Below are positions 1-8,882 of a DNA stretch of 64,000 bases, one piece after another. The stretch is from Dehalococcoidia bacterium (lineage in GTDB: Bacteria; Chloroflexota; Dehalococcoidia; Lucifugimonadales; Lucifugimonadaceae): NCBI GenBank assembly GCA_026421215.1, contig JAPKBN010000005.1, positions 1 through 64,000 of the forward strand, given 5' to 3'. The notes beneath the pieces were generated by a model. That model was not told where the DNA came from. It saw only the letters and a list, made by a program, of their open reading frames with translations, and searched no databases. Positions within the stretch are counted from its first letter, which is position 1; each line of letters starts with the position of its first letter. A program made the position numbers and the translations under genes.

Positions 1-1
1 C

Positions 2-676
2 GGCGGCGACACGATCGCCGAGCATTTCCTGACACTGCTCGCCCAGAACGCACCGTCAGAACTGGCACGTCGAGCTCTCGATTCGTCCCTGATCCTTTAT
101 GCCGAGCACGAGTTCAACGCATCAACCTTTACGGCCCGTATCGTCACCAGCACGCTGGCCGACCAGCACTCCGCGATCGTAGCCGGGATAGGCGCCCTAC
201 GTGGACCACTTCACGGCGGCGCAAACGAGGCTGCGATGGAACTTCAGTCAGCTCACGCATCCCCCGATGCAGCGGAAGAGGCGGTGATGGGGATGTTGGG
301 ACGGCGTGAACTTGTGATGGGTTTCGGGCACCGTGTTTACCGCGATTTCGACCCGCGATCGGCTGTGATTCAGGAGTGGGCTCAACTGCTGTCTGAAGAC
401 CGGGAAAGCATGCAACTTTACGACACGGCGCTGCGGATCGACCAGGTAATGAAACGTGAGAAGAACATGTTCACGAATCTGGACTTCTATTCCGCCGTGG
501 CCTACCACCACATGGGAATCCCGACCGATATGTTCACCCCGGTGTTCGTAATCGCCCGGGCATCCGGCTGGTCCGCACACGTGTTCGAGCAACGAGCAAA
601 CAACCGCCTCATCCGGCCAGCCGGCGAATACACCGGCCCGATGGAACGACCGTACGTGCCGATCGCGGACAGGTAG
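2..676 (+). CDS. Citrate / 2-methylcitrate synthase family, C-terminal part (partial)
   Basis: This is the last ~224 residues of a citrate synthase family enzyme, which condenses oxaloacetate with acetyl-CoA or propionyl-CoA. The frame is open from base 2, so the true start lies outside the window. Visible landmarks in order are HEFNAS (first active-site His), GPLHGGAN, GFGHRVY (second catalytic His) and NLDFYSAV (catalytic Asp region). A PrpD homologue follows about 1.2 kb downstream on the same strand, which makes a 2-methylcitrate (propionate) role plausible, but substrate cannot be decided from this fragment and an ordinary TCA-cycle citrate synthase is equally possible. Confidence 0.9.
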   Translation, partial: GGDTIAEHFLTLLAQNAPSELARRALDSSLILYAEHEFNASTFTARIVTSTLADQHSAIVAGIGALRGPLHGGANEAAMELQSAHASPDAAEEAVMGMLGRRELVMGFGHRVYRDFDPRSAVIQEWAQLLSEDRESMQLYDTALRIDQVMKREKNMFTNLDFYSAVAYHHMGIPTDMFTPVFVIARASGWSAHVFEQRANNRLIRPAGEYTGPMERPYVPIADR

Positions 677-730
677 GCGCAAAACGCAATGCAAGGTTGA
701 GAGAGAGTTGGTTCCAACTGGGACGGCGCA

Positions 731-1050
731 CTCCTTCAACAAGTTATCCTTCGCCGGTAGTTCCCAGTGATACGCCAGGTCCTCCCAGGCGGAATTGGTC
801 GTTTCTATCAACTCGATCTTTCGTGCGCGTCGCAAGCCTTTATCTTCTTCTCCCACTCGATGGCAATAGAAGGTTCATCTGTTGAATCGAACCACACAAG
901 ACGATCCACTTCGCATCGGTCGAGAAATGTGGCGCTGGGAGCGGCCCGATCCTAGATCAGGCGACGCACCAGGTCATTGGTCACGCCTTCGTACAGCACC
1001 CATGTGCGGCTGGAGAGGATCTAGACGTAGTATTCACGGTCGGTAATGAC
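731..1050 (-). pseudogene. Decayed GIY-YIG endonuclease
   Basis: On the minus strand one frame reads EYYV-stop-ILSSRTWVLYEGVTND, the GIY-YIG motif with its YxYIL and YxGVTND elements, then a second stop after RRLI. It continues through RLVWFDSTDE to EWEKKI. The family C-terminus GLRRARKIELIETTN and SAWEDLAYHW follows in another frame. So at least two in-frame TAG codons and one frameshift separate recognisable parts of a ~100-residue URI/SLX1-like single-domain nuclease. No intact start is visible. The stretch between the citrate synthase and the HAD gene (677-1185) otherwise holds nothing I recognise. Confidence 0.65.
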
Positions 1051-1185
1051 GTTACCCTGTGAATTCACCCAGATGGACAGCGACCGGCGAGGTTCTTCAT
1101 CACCCGACTGCGTCGGTGTTCCTCAAAATGACATGTTTAGCCATGAAATCGAATCTGCTTTATCGGATTGTGACGGCGGTGGCCT

Positions 1186-1782
1186 TTGCCTGATCACCAG
1201 TTAAAAGCCGTTCTATTTGATCTGGATAAGACGTTGGCCGATTGGCCGTCGTTTCTCCAGCACATTGGCCTCATTCTCCGCAATGCCGGTGAGGACACAA
1301 CTCCCGGTCCAGGAGATCAAGGCGGCACGTTTCCACGCGGGTTCCAGTGGTTCGAAAACTGGATGCGCCGGACGCAGGCGCCCGGGTACAAACCGGAGCT
1401 GCGTCTTCTGGACACGCTGGCAAAGCTTGCAGACGAGGGTATCCTCTGGGGCATCGTCACAAATGGAACCAAATGGCAGCACATCAAGCTCCTCAACATG
1501 GGGATTCAGCCGGAGCCTGAGTGCCTGGTGATCTCTAAGGAATTCGGTCATAAAAAACCGGACCCGGAAATATTTACCGAAGCACTACGACGTTTGGGTG
1601 GACCACAACCGTCCGAAACCCTGTTCGTGGGCGACAATCCCCGCATGGACGTCCACGGCGCCAGCAATGCAGGACTTGTCACAGCCTGGATGCGTCGCGG
1701 TCGTAAGTGGAAATGGGGATCGCCAGAACCGGATTTCACAATAGATCACGTAGACGAAGTGCCGACAATACTCGGCCTGTGA
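1186..1782 (+). CDS. HAD superfamily hydrolase (subfamily IA-like)
   Basis: A 198-residue haloacid dehalogenase-fold hydrolase, probably a small-molecule phosphatase. Motif I is FDLDKTLADW near residue 12 (nucleophile and acid/base Asp), motif II is VTNGTKW, motif III is the Lys in GHKKPDPEIF, and motif IV is VGDNPRMDVHGA. The helical cap is between motifs I and II. The start is TTG with no strong ribosome-binding site, so the exact N-terminus is uncertain. It lies between the citrate synthase and PrpD genes on the same strand, but its substrate cannot be read from the sequence. Confidence 0.85.
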   Translation: MPDHQLKAVLFDLDKTLADWPSFLQHIGLILRNAGEDTTPGPGDQGGTFPRGFQWFENWMRRTQAPGYKPELRLLDTLAKLADEGILWGIVTNGTKWQHIKLLNMGIQPEPECLVISKEFGHKKPDPEIFTEALRRLGGPQPSETLFVGDNPRMDVHGASNAGLVTAWMRRGRKWKWGSPEPDFTIDHVDEVPTILGL

Positions 1783-1894
1783 TCAAAAATACAGCACGTC
1801 ACATATCGATAGTAGTAAGCACCTACCTATTTAGCATTACGAACCTAACCCAAAATCAACGTCACTTTGCGTCCGTCCCTTCCAAGGAGTCGAA

Positions 1895-3334
1895 TTGTCT
1901 GCCTCTATATCCAACGTCCGGTCTGATCCAGACCAGCTTCTTGCCGATATCGCCGACTACGTACTGGACTACTTGGTAGACAGCGCGGAGGCGATAAGCA
2001 CGGCCAGGTACGACCTGTTCGATACGATCGGATGTGGCCTACTCGCGCTGAACTACCCGGAGTGCACCAAGCACCTCGGCCCACACGTCCTCGAGACCAC
2101 AGTTCCGAACGGTTCCCGTGTGCCGGGCACCGAGTTCGTGCTCGACCCTGTAAAGGGAGCGTTCGACATCGGGTGCATGATCCGTTGGCTCGACTTCAAC
2201 GACACCTGGCTCGCTGCTGAATGGGGCCACCCTTCGGACAACCTGGGCGGGATCCTGGCCGTGACTGACTGGTTATCCCGTACACGAGTTGCGGCCGGAT
2301 CAGATCCCTTCACGGTGCGCGACGTCCTTACGGCTATGGTCAAGGCGCACGAAATTCAGGGCGTACTGGCGCTCGACAATAGCTTCAACCGGGTCGGAAT
2401 CGACCATGTACTACTTGTGAAGGTCGCTACGGCAGGAGTAGTCACGGGACTGCTCGGCGGAAATCGAAATCAGGTGATCAACGCTCTCTCAAACGCCTGG
2501 CTCGACGCCACGCTACGCACATACCGGCACACCCCGAACACCGGTTCTCGAAAGTCGTGGGCAGCTGGTGATGCAACGAGCCGCGGCGTTCGGATGGCGC
2601 TCATGGCGATGACGGGCGAGATGGGCTATCCGACCGCTCTGTCGGCGCCCGGCTGGGGGTTTTACGACCGGTGGTTCGACGGCAAGCCCTTCTCTATGCA
2701 ACGACCACTCGGATCGTACGTGATGGAAAACGTGCTGTTCAAGATCGCCTTCCCGGCCGAGTTCCACGGCCAGACTGCGGTCGAAGCGGCTTTTGTGCTT
2801 CACCCGCAAGTTCAGGACCGACTGGACGAGATCGACACGATCACGATCACGACCCAGGAATCGGCAGCAAGGATCATCGACAAGTCAGGCCCGCTGGACA
2901 ACCCGGCCGATCGTGATCACTGCATCCAGTACATGACGGCGATCGGCCTGATCTTCGGCGAACTAAACGCCGATCACTACGAAAATGAGGCCGCCGCCGA
3001 CCCGAGGGTGGATGCCTTAAGGGGTGTGATGACGGTCGTGGAGGACCCCAGATACACATCGGAGTATCTCGACCCAGACAAACGCTCGATAGCGAATGCC
3101 ATACAAGTCACGTTCAAGGATGGTTCATCCACGGACAAGGTTGCTGTTGAGTACCCGCTCGGACACCGACGCCGCCGAAATGAGGCGATCCCGCGGTTAA
3201 TCGACAAACTGCGTTACAACCTTGGAACGCGCTTGCCTTCGGAACATGTTGAGCGCGCCGTGGCGCTCGCGGAAGATGCCACGCAGCTTGAGTCGATGCC
3301 GGTCCCGGAGTTCATGGAGTTGTTCCTGGCGTAG
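1895..3334 (+). CDS. MmgE/PrpD family protein (2-methylcitrate dehydratase-like)
   Basis: A 479-residue MmgE/PrpD family protein. Members dehydrate 2-methylcitrate or related tricarboxylates, and others have been assigned to isomerase or decarboxylase roles. The family signature is clear in the N-terminal helical domain: [17 protein letters not shown], then WLDFNDTW near residue 100 and [15 protein letters not shown], and the C-terminal region has [14 protein letters not shown] and TVEDPRY-like segments. The TTG start is chosen because AAGGAGT lies about 7 bases upstream. Its position after a citrate-synthase-family gene suggests propionate/methylcitrate metabolism, although no PrpB lyase gene is seen. 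Confidence 0.85.
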   Translation: MSASISNVRSDPDQLLADIADYVLDYLVDSAEAISTARYDLFDTIGCGLLALNYPECTKHLGPHVLETTVPNGSRVPGTEFVLDPVKGAFDIGCMIRWLDFNDTWLAAEWGHPSDNLGGILAVTDWLSRTRVAAGSDPFTVRDVLTAMVKAHEIQGVLALDNSFNRVGIDHVLLVKVATAGVVTGLLGGNRNQVINALSNAWLDATLRTYRHTPNTGSRKSWAAGDATSRGVRMALMAMTGEMGYPTALSAPGWGFYDRWFDGKPFSMQRPLGSYVMENVLFKIAFPAEFHGQTAVEAAFVLHPQVQDRLDEIDTITITTQESAARIIDKSGPLDNPADRDHCIQYMTAIGLIFGELNADHYENEAAADPRVDALRGVMTVVEDPRYTSEYLDPDKRSIANAIQVTFKDGSSTDKVAVEYPLGHRRRRNEAIPRLIDKLRYNLGTRLPSEHVERAVALAEDATQLESMPVPEFMELFLA

Positions 3335-3400
3335 ACGTCGTAAGTACCGTTTACCCCAGGTAAGTCTTCTTGCTCATCCTTCAACGGAAGGACAGGCTCT

Positions 3401-3422
3401 CAGCCATCTCCCACTGGGTGAG
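3401..3422. repeat. Member of a dispersed CAGCC-CTCCCAC-GGG repeat
   Basis: Twenty-two bases match the copy at 5145-5166 at 19 positions (CAGCC, CTCCCAC, GGG cores). Other copies or degenerate relatives are at 57345-57366 and near 6350. All are intergenic. Confidence 0.5.
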
Positions 3423-3442
3423 GAGCATTTCTTCAAGACGCG

Positions 3443-3472
3443 AAGAGGCCCGGGAGTGTTCCCGGGCCTCTT
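3443..3472. terminator. Strong hairpin between convergent genes
   Basis: A perfect 13-bp inverted repeat (AAGAGGCCCGGGA and its complement) with a 4-base loop GTGT sits between the ends of the prpD-like gene and the convergent oxidoreductase gene. It probably ends transcription from both sides. T-rich sequence follows on the plus strand. Confidence 0.75.
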
Positions 3473-3497
3473 CAATTTGTTCTAGTCGTTCAGCCCA

Positions 3498-4550
3498 TTA
3501 TGACAGAGGGAGTCCGACCTTCTCGCCGAGGTCGAGGGCGTGCGCCACTGCGTCCGTCCACTCCATGTATTTCACACCTGTCGTGAAGTCGGTGTGGGTC
3601 ACGGGCTCGATTCCTCGGATCGCGTTGATGAACTCTTCCTCAACACGCCAGCCGCCGACCTTGTCCTCAGGGATATCTACCGTGCTCATCTGAGCGTCAT
3701 CCCTGCGTCCGCTGTAGAGCGCCAGTGAGCCGCCCTCGTTCACCAGCCGAATCGTGCCCTCGGTCCCATGAATCCAGACATCTGACGCCGGCCCGAAACC
3801 TGAAACATTGGAAACCTGCATGTGGAGCTGGCCGCCGGCTTCAAGTTCCGTGACGGTATCGATATGATCTGGAATATTCCCGGTCGAGTGGCGTCGTCCG
3901 TCGGCGTCAGACTTGTACTTGACCACCGTGTGGCCGACCGCGGTCACGGAGGCGTAGTCGCCTACCCAGCGCATCATGGCCTCGGCCCAGATGCCCATGT
4001 TCATAATGTTGTTTCCGGAATAGTCACGACGCTCTCGCCAGTGCAGTTCCGAGTCCCAGTTCGGAAAGGTGCCGGTGCCAATCCGAGCGTCCACGCCGAT
4101 AAGATCTCCGACGTAGCCATCGGAAATCATGTCCACAATCTGCTGGTCAAATGCCAGTGTGTGCGGCGCGGGCACGATCTGGGCTACGAGGTCGGGGCGC
4201 TCTTTCGAAGCGTCCAGCATCGCGTGGGCTTCAGAAGAGTTCGCCGCCATTCGGGCCTCGACAAGTACGTGCTTGTCAGACTCGAGCGCTGCGATCGTTA
4301 AAAGCGAGTGCATGTAGGGCCACGTGCCGATGCAAACGGCATCGATCGACTCATCGTCGATGATGTCCATCCAGCTCTCGACCGGGTTCGGGATATCGAA
4401 CTCATCAGCAAAACGTGCCGATGAGGCCATGCTGCGGTTCGCAACTGCTACCACCTCAACGCCCTCAATTGCCGCCAGTTTGGGAGCATGGTGAAGCCGA
4501 GTATTGCCGCCAGCGCCAATCAATCCAACTCTGATCGTGTCCAATGTCAC
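3498..4550 (-). CDS. Gfo/Idh/MocA family oxidoreductase
   Basis: A ~350-residue NAD(P)-dependent oxidoreductase of the Gfo/Idh/MocA family, usually acting on sugars, inositols or their acids. The N-terminal Rossmann motif is VGLIGAGGNTRLHH. The usual EKP segment appears as HVLVEARMA, so the family's Lys is replaced by Arg/Ala. The C-terminal alpha/beta domain contains WHW-like substrate-site sequence around HWRERRDYSGNN. A longer frame reaches back to 4622, but the GTG at 4550 is preferred because GAAGGAGA lies just upstream and the Rossmann fold begins there. Substrate unknown. Confidence 0.85.
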   Translation of the reverse strand: MTLDTIRVGLIGAGGNTRLHHAPKLAAIEGVEVVAVANRSMASSARFADEFDIPNPVESWMDIIDDESIDAVCIGTWPYMHSLLTIAALESDKHVLVEARMAANSSEAHAMLDASKERPDLVAQIVPAPHTLAFDQQIVDMISDGYVGDLIGVDARIGTGTFPNWDSELHWRERRDYSGNNIMNMGIWAEAMMRWVGDYASVTAVGHTVVKYKSDADGRRHSTGNIPDHIDTVTELEAGGQLHMQVSNVSGFGPASDVWIHGTEGTIRLVNEGGSLALYSGRRDDAQMSTVDIPEDKVGGWRVEEEFINAIRGIEPVTHTDFTTGVKYMEWTDAVAHALDLGEKVGLPLS

Positions 4551-4717
4551 GGTAGGGTCTCCTTCATAATCACAGGGTTGTCGTCGTCGACGGGTTGACG
4601 ACAGTCCTTTCGCCAACCCCAATAATTCCTTGAGACGCTCCAGCGTAAGAGTCCAGACGTGGCGTGTCGAGTCCGATAACCGTAGTACGAATAGAGGTCA
4701 TGGGCACCCGGGCACCC

Positions 4718-4727
4718 GTGCTAGCCT
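4718..4727 (+). promoter_or_regulatory. Possible extended -10 promoter element
   Basis: GTGCTAGCCTGAA here is repeated at 48267-48279 ahead of the T-box leader. Both carry TGC directly before TAGCCT, as in an extended -10. No good -35 is seen here. It sits 43 bases upstream of the DUF971 start. Confidence 0.35.
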
Positions 4728-4769
4728 GAATGTCCCTAAATATCTCACCCAACAAGGAGCCGAATCTAC

Positions 4770-5096
4770 GTGCCCGACGAGCTGTCCCTGAGAGACGTTT
4801 CAATCGATGCCGAGCACGTTGTGATCGAGTGGGGAGACGGCATGACCTGCCGCTACCCGTTCCGCTATCTGAGGCTCCAGTGCGGATGCGCCGGCTGTGT
4901 GGAAGAGATGACGGGTCGCCAGATCCTAGCGCCGTCAACCGTTCCAGACAACATTCTGATCGTCGATCACATGCCGGTCGGACGCTACGCCATGGCGTTC
5001 ATGTTCACGGACGGACACAGCACTGGGATCTACCCTCTAAAAGACCTGCGAAAGATGTCACAGTTCGATGCGGTACTGTGCGAGGGCGGGAGTTAA
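4770..5096 (+). CDS. DUF971 domain protein
   Basis: A 108-residue DUF971 protein, the small domain also found at the N-terminus of gamma-butyrobetaine hydroxylases. In bacteria the free-standing form is associated with Fe-S cluster carrier proteins of the ApbC/Mrp type. Visible signature: VIEWGDGMTCRYPFRYLR, QCGCAGC with three cysteines near residues 33-37 that could bind metal, and YPLKDLR near the end. The GTG start has AAGGAG 11 bases upstream. It is a single-gene unit divergent from the oxidoreductase gene. Confidence 0.8.
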   Translation: MPDELSLRDVSIDAEHVVIEWGDGMTCRYPFRYLRLQCGCAGCVEEMTGRQILAPSTVPDNILIVDHMPVGRYAMAFMFTDGHSTGIYPLKDLRKMSQFDAVLCEGGS

Positions 5097-5130
5097 GGTG
5101 ATTTGGCCGGAAGGCTAGAGGTGAACCCTT

Positions 5131-5172
5131 AACCTCACTCGTCCCAGCCCTCTCCCACCGGGAGAGGAGGTC
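5131..5172. repeat. Dispersed repeat with internal hairpin
   Basis: CCTCACTCGTCCCAGCCC followed by CTCTCCC-ACC-GGGAGAG, a 7-bp inverted repeat. It matches 57333-57366 and 3401-3422 and lies between the convergent DUF971 and E1-beta genes, where it could also act as a terminator. Confidence 0.6.
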
Positions 5173-5206
5173 ACGATTAGGGTTGCAAACCCTGGGAGAC
5201 GGGATC

Positions 5207-6271
5207 CTACCTGCCCATTAGCGCGACCGTGGTCGCGACTACGTCTTCGGGAGATGGGACGAAGGCGTCTTCCAGCGGCTTGCTGTACGGTACCGGCGTG
5301 TGAGGTCCGGTCACACGCTTGATCGGCGCGTCCAGGCTGTCGAATGCTTTATCAGCGACCAGAGCCGCTATGTCCGTCGCCATGTTGCATCGAGGTGTGT
5401 CCTCGTCAACGATCACAATCCGGTTGGTCTTGGTGACCGACTCCAGAACGATGTCTTCGTCGATCGGCGACAAGCTCAGCATGTCGACAATCTCGGCGTC
5501 GATTCCCTGTTCCGCCAGTAGCTCTGCCGCAACTCGGCACACTTCGGTGGTGTAGGACATGCCGACAAGTGTCACATCCGAGCCTCGGCGGACATATCGA
5601 CCCTTACCCAGCTCGATGGTATACGACTCATCAGGTACGAAGCTGCTCATGTTGATCAGTTTCTTGTGGTTACAAACAATAACGGGATCATCGTCTCTTA
5701 TGGCTGCCGCCAGAAGCCCTCGACATGTGTAGGCGTCGGACGGCACAACGCACTTCAGCCCGGGGATATGGGCGACTATCGAGTAGAAGTTCTGGGAGTG
5801 CTGCGCCGAGTAACCGGCGGCCACGCCTGAGCGGGCGAACAGTGTGAGCGGGACCTTCCCCTGTCCGCCAAACATGTAACGATTTTTAGCAGCGTTAGAT
5901 AACAACTGGTCCCATGCCACGGTGATGAAGTCGAAGTACATCAGATCGACTACCGGCCGAGAGCCCGTGAGGGCCGCGCCGATCGCAGCGCCGACGAACC
6001 CGGCCTCGGATATGGGAGTGTCCCTGATTCGCTCAGCGCCGAACTCCTGAATCAGGCCCTTGGTGGCGGCGAACGCACCTCCCCAGGAGTCAATGATTCC
6101 GAGGTGCTCACGCCCTGCTCCTCCCGCTACGTCCTCGCCCATGATGAACACATCCGGGTCACGACGTAGCTCGTCGAAGAGCGTCTTGTTGAACGCTTCC
6201 CGATAGCGAATTTCACTCCCGGGTACGTCGAACCCAGGGCCGAGTGGGCTAGATTTCGTATCTGTTGCCAT
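5207..6271 (-). CDS. 2-oxoacid dehydrogenase E1 component, beta subunit (pyruvate/acetoin type)
   Basis: A 354-residue beta subunit of a thiamine-diphosphate-dependent heterotetrameric E1, acting with the alpha subunit encoded just upstream. Signature segments: REAFNKTLFDEL, MGEDVAGGAG, RIRDTPISEAGFVGAAIGAA, and the C-terminal transketolase domain with LSPIDEDIV and RIVIVDEDTPRCN. The sequence resembles the pyruvate and acetoin dehydrogenase groups more than the branched-chain group, but this is by eye. No lipoyl E2 or E3 gene is in the window, so the rest of the complex must be elsewhere. Confidence 0.88.
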   Translation of the reverse strand: MATDTKSSPLGPGFDVPGSEIRYREAFNKTLFDELRRDPDVFIMGEDVAGGAGREHLGIIDSWGGAFAATKGLIQEFGAERIRDTPISEAGFVGAAIGAALTGSRPVVDLMYFDFITVAWDQLLSNAAKNRYMFGGQGKVPLTLFARSGVAAGYSAQHSQNFYSIVAHIPGLKCVVPSDAYTCRGLLAAAIRDDDPVIVCNHKKLINMSSFVPDESYTIELGKGRYVRRGSDVTLVGMSYTTEVCRVAAELLAEQGIDAEIVDMLSLSPIDEDIVLESVTKTNRIVIVDEDTPRCNMATDIAALVADKAFDSLDAPIKRVTGPHTPVPYSKPLEDAFVPSPEDVVATTVALMGR

Positions 6272-6328
6272 GTGGTTGGGTCTTTCTTACTGGAGTTGGA
6301 AGCGGTACATGCGTTTACTATGAGAAAG

Positions 6329-6390
6329 CCTTCTCCCTCATCCTTGATGCGGTCGGGCCTCTCCCCCTGGGCGAAGGGGACTCTCTCTTT
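6329..6390. repeat. Degenerate dispersed repeat between the E1 genes
   Basis: CTTCTCCCTCATCC and GGGCCTCTCCCCCTGGGCG then AAGGGGAC resemble the CTCTCCC/GGGAGAG repeats at 5131 and 57333. It occupies the 192-base gap between the E1 alpha and beta genes. Confidence 0.4.
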
Positions 6391-6463
6391 ACGGTCTTTG
6401 CATGCAATCAGGCCATTCTCACCATCAGAGAATCCAAATATCGTCCAGGTGAGCCAGACCTGG

Positions 6464-7456
6464 TCACCTCAGTCCCCGGACCGAGTTTGAATAGTTCGTG
6501 TACACATCGGTGTATAGCTCATCGATCGGCGGGAGAGGACTCTCCTCCGCAAATGCGACCGCATCCTGGATCTCCTGATCGATCTCGTTCCGGATGCGCT
6601 CCAGCTCCACCTCATCCATCAGATCTTGCTCGATGACGCGACGCTCGAAGTTCGGTAAAGGGTCACGGGCCTTCCACAACTCTTCCTCTTCGGGTAGTCG
6701 GTACGTGTGGGGATCATCTGCATGATAGTGGCCGTGGTATCGATAAGTCTTCAACTCGAGGAACGTTGGACCCTCTCCGGCTCGTGCTCTTGCGATTGCC
6801 TCCCCCGCCGCGTCGTATACGGCGAACACGTCCATCCCATCAACCACGACGCCTGGCATTGAGTACCCGGCCGCACGATCTGCGATGTCCGGAACGGATA
6901 CCGCGTACTCCACTGGTGTGGACTCCGCGTAGTGGTTGTTCTCGCATACGAAGATCACCGGCAACTTCCACACGGAAGCGAGATTCATGCTCTCGTGGAT
7001 GGTGCCTTCTCCAGTCGCGCCGTCTCCAAAAAAACTGACGCCGACGGTGCCATTTCCCTTGAGTTTGGCGCTGAGCGCCGCGCCCACGGCCAACGGTATG
7101 CCGGCCCCAACGATGCCGTTTGCCCCGAGCATTCCTTTTGCGAAATCCGCGATGTGCATCGAACCGCCCTTACCTTTGCAAAGACCGGTGTACTTGCCGA
7201 ATATCTCAGCCATCATCCCCGCCGTATCGACCCCTTTTGCGATGCAGTGGCCGTGGCCTCGGTGGGTACTGCCTATCCAGTCGGCATCAGTGAGATGCGC
7301 GCAGATCCCGGTTGGTCCGGCCTCTTCGCCATCAGATGTGTGGGCGACACCCATCGATTTACCCAGCACGGTTTGCTCCAACAACACCTCTTCAAACCGC
7401 CGGATGCGGTACATGGTGGTGTAGATCCAGCGCAACTTTTCTGGAGTTATCTCCAT
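6464..7456 (-). CDS. 2-oxoacid dehydrogenase E1 component, alpha subunit
   Basis: A ~330-residue E1 alpha subunit carrying the thiamine-diphosphate pocket. The ThDP/Mg motif is GDGATGEGTIHESMN through VCENNHYAES, and the MYRIRRFEE N-terminal helix and RGHGHCIAKG active-site loop are also typical. The longest frame begins at 7576, but the ATG at 7456 is preferred: GGAG lies upstream and the family N-terminus (TPEKLRWIYTTMYRIRRFEE) begins there. It precedes the beta-subunit gene with a 192-base gap. Confidence 0.88.
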   Translation of the reverse strand: MEITPEKLRWIYTTMYRIRRFEEVLLEQTVLGKSMGVAHTSDGEEAGPTGICAHLTDADWIGSTHRGHGHCIAKGVDTAGMMAEIFGKYTGLCKGKGGSMHIADFAKGMLGANGIVGAGIPLAVGAALSAKLKGNGTVGVSFFGDGATGEGTIHESMNLASVWKLPVIFVCENNHYAESTPVEYAVSVPDIADRAAGYSMPGVVVDGMDVFAVYDAAGEAIARARAGEGPTFLELKTYRYHGHYHADDPHTYRLPEEEELWKARDPLPNFERRVIEQDLMDEVELERIRNEIDQEIQDAVAFAEESPLPPIDELYTDVYTNYSNSVRGLR

Positions 7457-7865
7457 CTCAGTCTCCGCCCGTATCGACCACCACAACAGATCAGGGAGGG
7501 TCAGTACGGGCACTGCTTGGTGTCCGGGAACTCGTGAGGAGTTCGAGATTTGTATGTATACGGGTCGCGCACTCAATCAGGACGAATGTGAGACGCGATG
7601 CGGCGCATCCTAGCATCGGGAGCGTGATGACGAACCCGAGGTTCCCGCTTGTACGGCTGTGCCATCCACCCCCATACGATGACCCGGATAGTTGGCAGGG
7701 CCGATGCACGCGATACAAAGGAGCTTACGAACTATAGAATCCGGCGATTATGGACCTCTTAAGGCTCAATACCACCCTCAGAAGCACCGCCAGACGCTTC
7801 CTAGATGGGAAACTGGGATATCGCCGCAACTCGTGAACTTCACAACAACAAGGGGCCACACCTGA
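7457..7865. other. Intergenic region without a recognised gene
   Basis: About 400 bases between the divergent E1 alpha and hypothetical genes. On the minus strand TTGAGT followed 16 bases later by TACAAA could be the E1 promoter. A short hairpin GATGC-GGC-GCATC lies at 7598-7610. No convincing coding frame was found. Confidence 0.5.
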
Positions 7866-8228
7866 ATGGGACGTATCTACATAGACGTTGAGGAAAGCCC
7901 AAATTGCGCTTACCACCCGATGCAGACGTTTGAGACTCGGGCGTCTGAACGTGAAGTGGATGAACTGTGGATATCCGGAGTACCTGGAAAGAACGGCGGG
8001 CACTTGATCGTCGGGTGGTCCAGTGACGAGGATGGAAGTCCGTGCCCGTTGACACTGGTACAGGTCACGGATTCCGGAGCCGCCGTATCGCTCCTCGTGG
8101 CGGGGGGCGATTGGGGGCTTCGGATCAAGCCGGAAGACTCCGGCGTCTGGTCACTTTCGGCTGCAGATCAATGGGGAGAACCGTTCATGCTGCTGGATCC
8201 AGAGGCAGCGATCTGCGATATCGAATGA
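7866..8228 (+). CDS. Hypothetical protein, 120 aa
   Basis: I do not recognise this acidic 120-residue protein. It has no signal peptide, membrane segment or cysteine cluster. It is beta-rich by appearance, with GKNGGHLIVGWSSDED and AGGDWGLRIKPEDSGVW segments. ATG start. A good terminator follows directly at 8261, which supports a real, single-gene transcript. Function unknown. Confidence 0.6.
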   Translation: MGRIYIDVEESPNCAYHPMQTFETRASEREVDELWISGVPGKNGGHLIVGWSSDEDGSPCPLTLVQVTDSGAAVSLLVAGGDWGLRIKPEDSGVWSLSAADQWGEPFMLLDPEAAICDIE

Positions 8229-8260
8229 GAACCGGCGCCTGCCCCGAAGTCAGACGCAAG

Positions 8261-8295
8261 AACGCCTCGGTCGTGCCGGGGCGTTTTGATTTTTG
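8261..8295 (+). terminator. Intrinsic terminator
   Basis: AACGCCTCGG-TCGTG-CCGGGGCGTT forms a 10-bp stem with one G.T pair, followed by TTGATTTTTG. It ends the upstream hypothetical gene, between convergent genes. Confidence 0.8.
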
Positions 8296-8310
8296 ATTCC
8301 GAGGCGATGG

Positions 8311-8514
8311 TCAGGGTTGTGAATCACGCGGCGTGAACATCGAGCCACCTTCAGAAATGGATCCGATGGTTCGTTTCTTGCCAAATACCCGGCCGATCGG
8401 ATTCTTACTTCCCGCCGCAGCGACCGCTATCGCACCGGCTATTCCCGCGGCCGCCAGGCCGACGAAGCTGCGCCGTGTCACGCCTTTTGGTTGCGGTTTG
8501 GTCCGCTCTTGCAA
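8311..8514 (-). CDS. Small Tat-signal protein, 67 aa
   Basis: A 67-residue protein made almost wholly of a twin-arginine export signal: TRRSFVGLAAAGIAGAIAV, then a short tail GRVFGKKRTIGSISEGGSM. It resembles the small Tat-target proteins of about 60-66 residues found beside formate dehydrogenase or other respiratory loci; that family match is by eye. TTG start with AAGGTG upstream. It is divergent from the ACIII operon, so a link to membrane redox complexes is plausible. Confidence 0.6.
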   Translation of the reverse strand: MQERTKPQPKGVTRRSFVGLAAAGIAGAIAVAAAGSKNPIGRVFGKKRTIGSISEGGSMFTPRDSQP

Positions 8515-8882
8515 CTACTTCACCTTGCTATGTGTATGCGGCTGTATGGAACTCCCCTGAGCATTCTTGCTTAGACGCCCTTAAGATGCCTCAGGAGAGG
8601 GAAGAAACGGGGGATAATCTGGATGATTGATCCACGAACGAGATTATAGGATCGAGGAGATGTCACCCGCAAGGATTCGAGTTGTATCGCCCCATCAGTT
8701 CCCGGTAATTAATCCGGTGTGTCTCAGAAAGAGATCCCCGAATATTGGGTGCATAAGCGGTAATTGTCTCTTGACCGCAAATCACGCAAATGATAGTTTT
8801 CACAGGTCGTTTGGCGAGGCGTAAATTCCGTCTCGATTCAAACGTATGTTTTGCACCGTCACCAACCCACCCGATCAGCTGA
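8515..8882. other. Intergenic region ahead of the ACIII operon
   Basis: About 370 bases between divergent genes with no recognisable coding frame. It must hold the operon promoter; see 8771-8799. Confidence 0.5.
8771..8799 (+). promoter_or_regulatory. Candidate sigma-70 promoter for the ACIII operon
   Basis: TTGACC, a 17-base spacer, then TAGTTT. It lies 84 bases before the first frame of the operon. Confidence 0.5.

Noticed and set aside
248-856. 202-residue minus-strand open frame across the citrate synthase gene
   Set aside because: Only its first ~30 residues are meaningful, as the C-terminus of the decayed GIY-YIG protein; the rest is antisense to citrate synthase.
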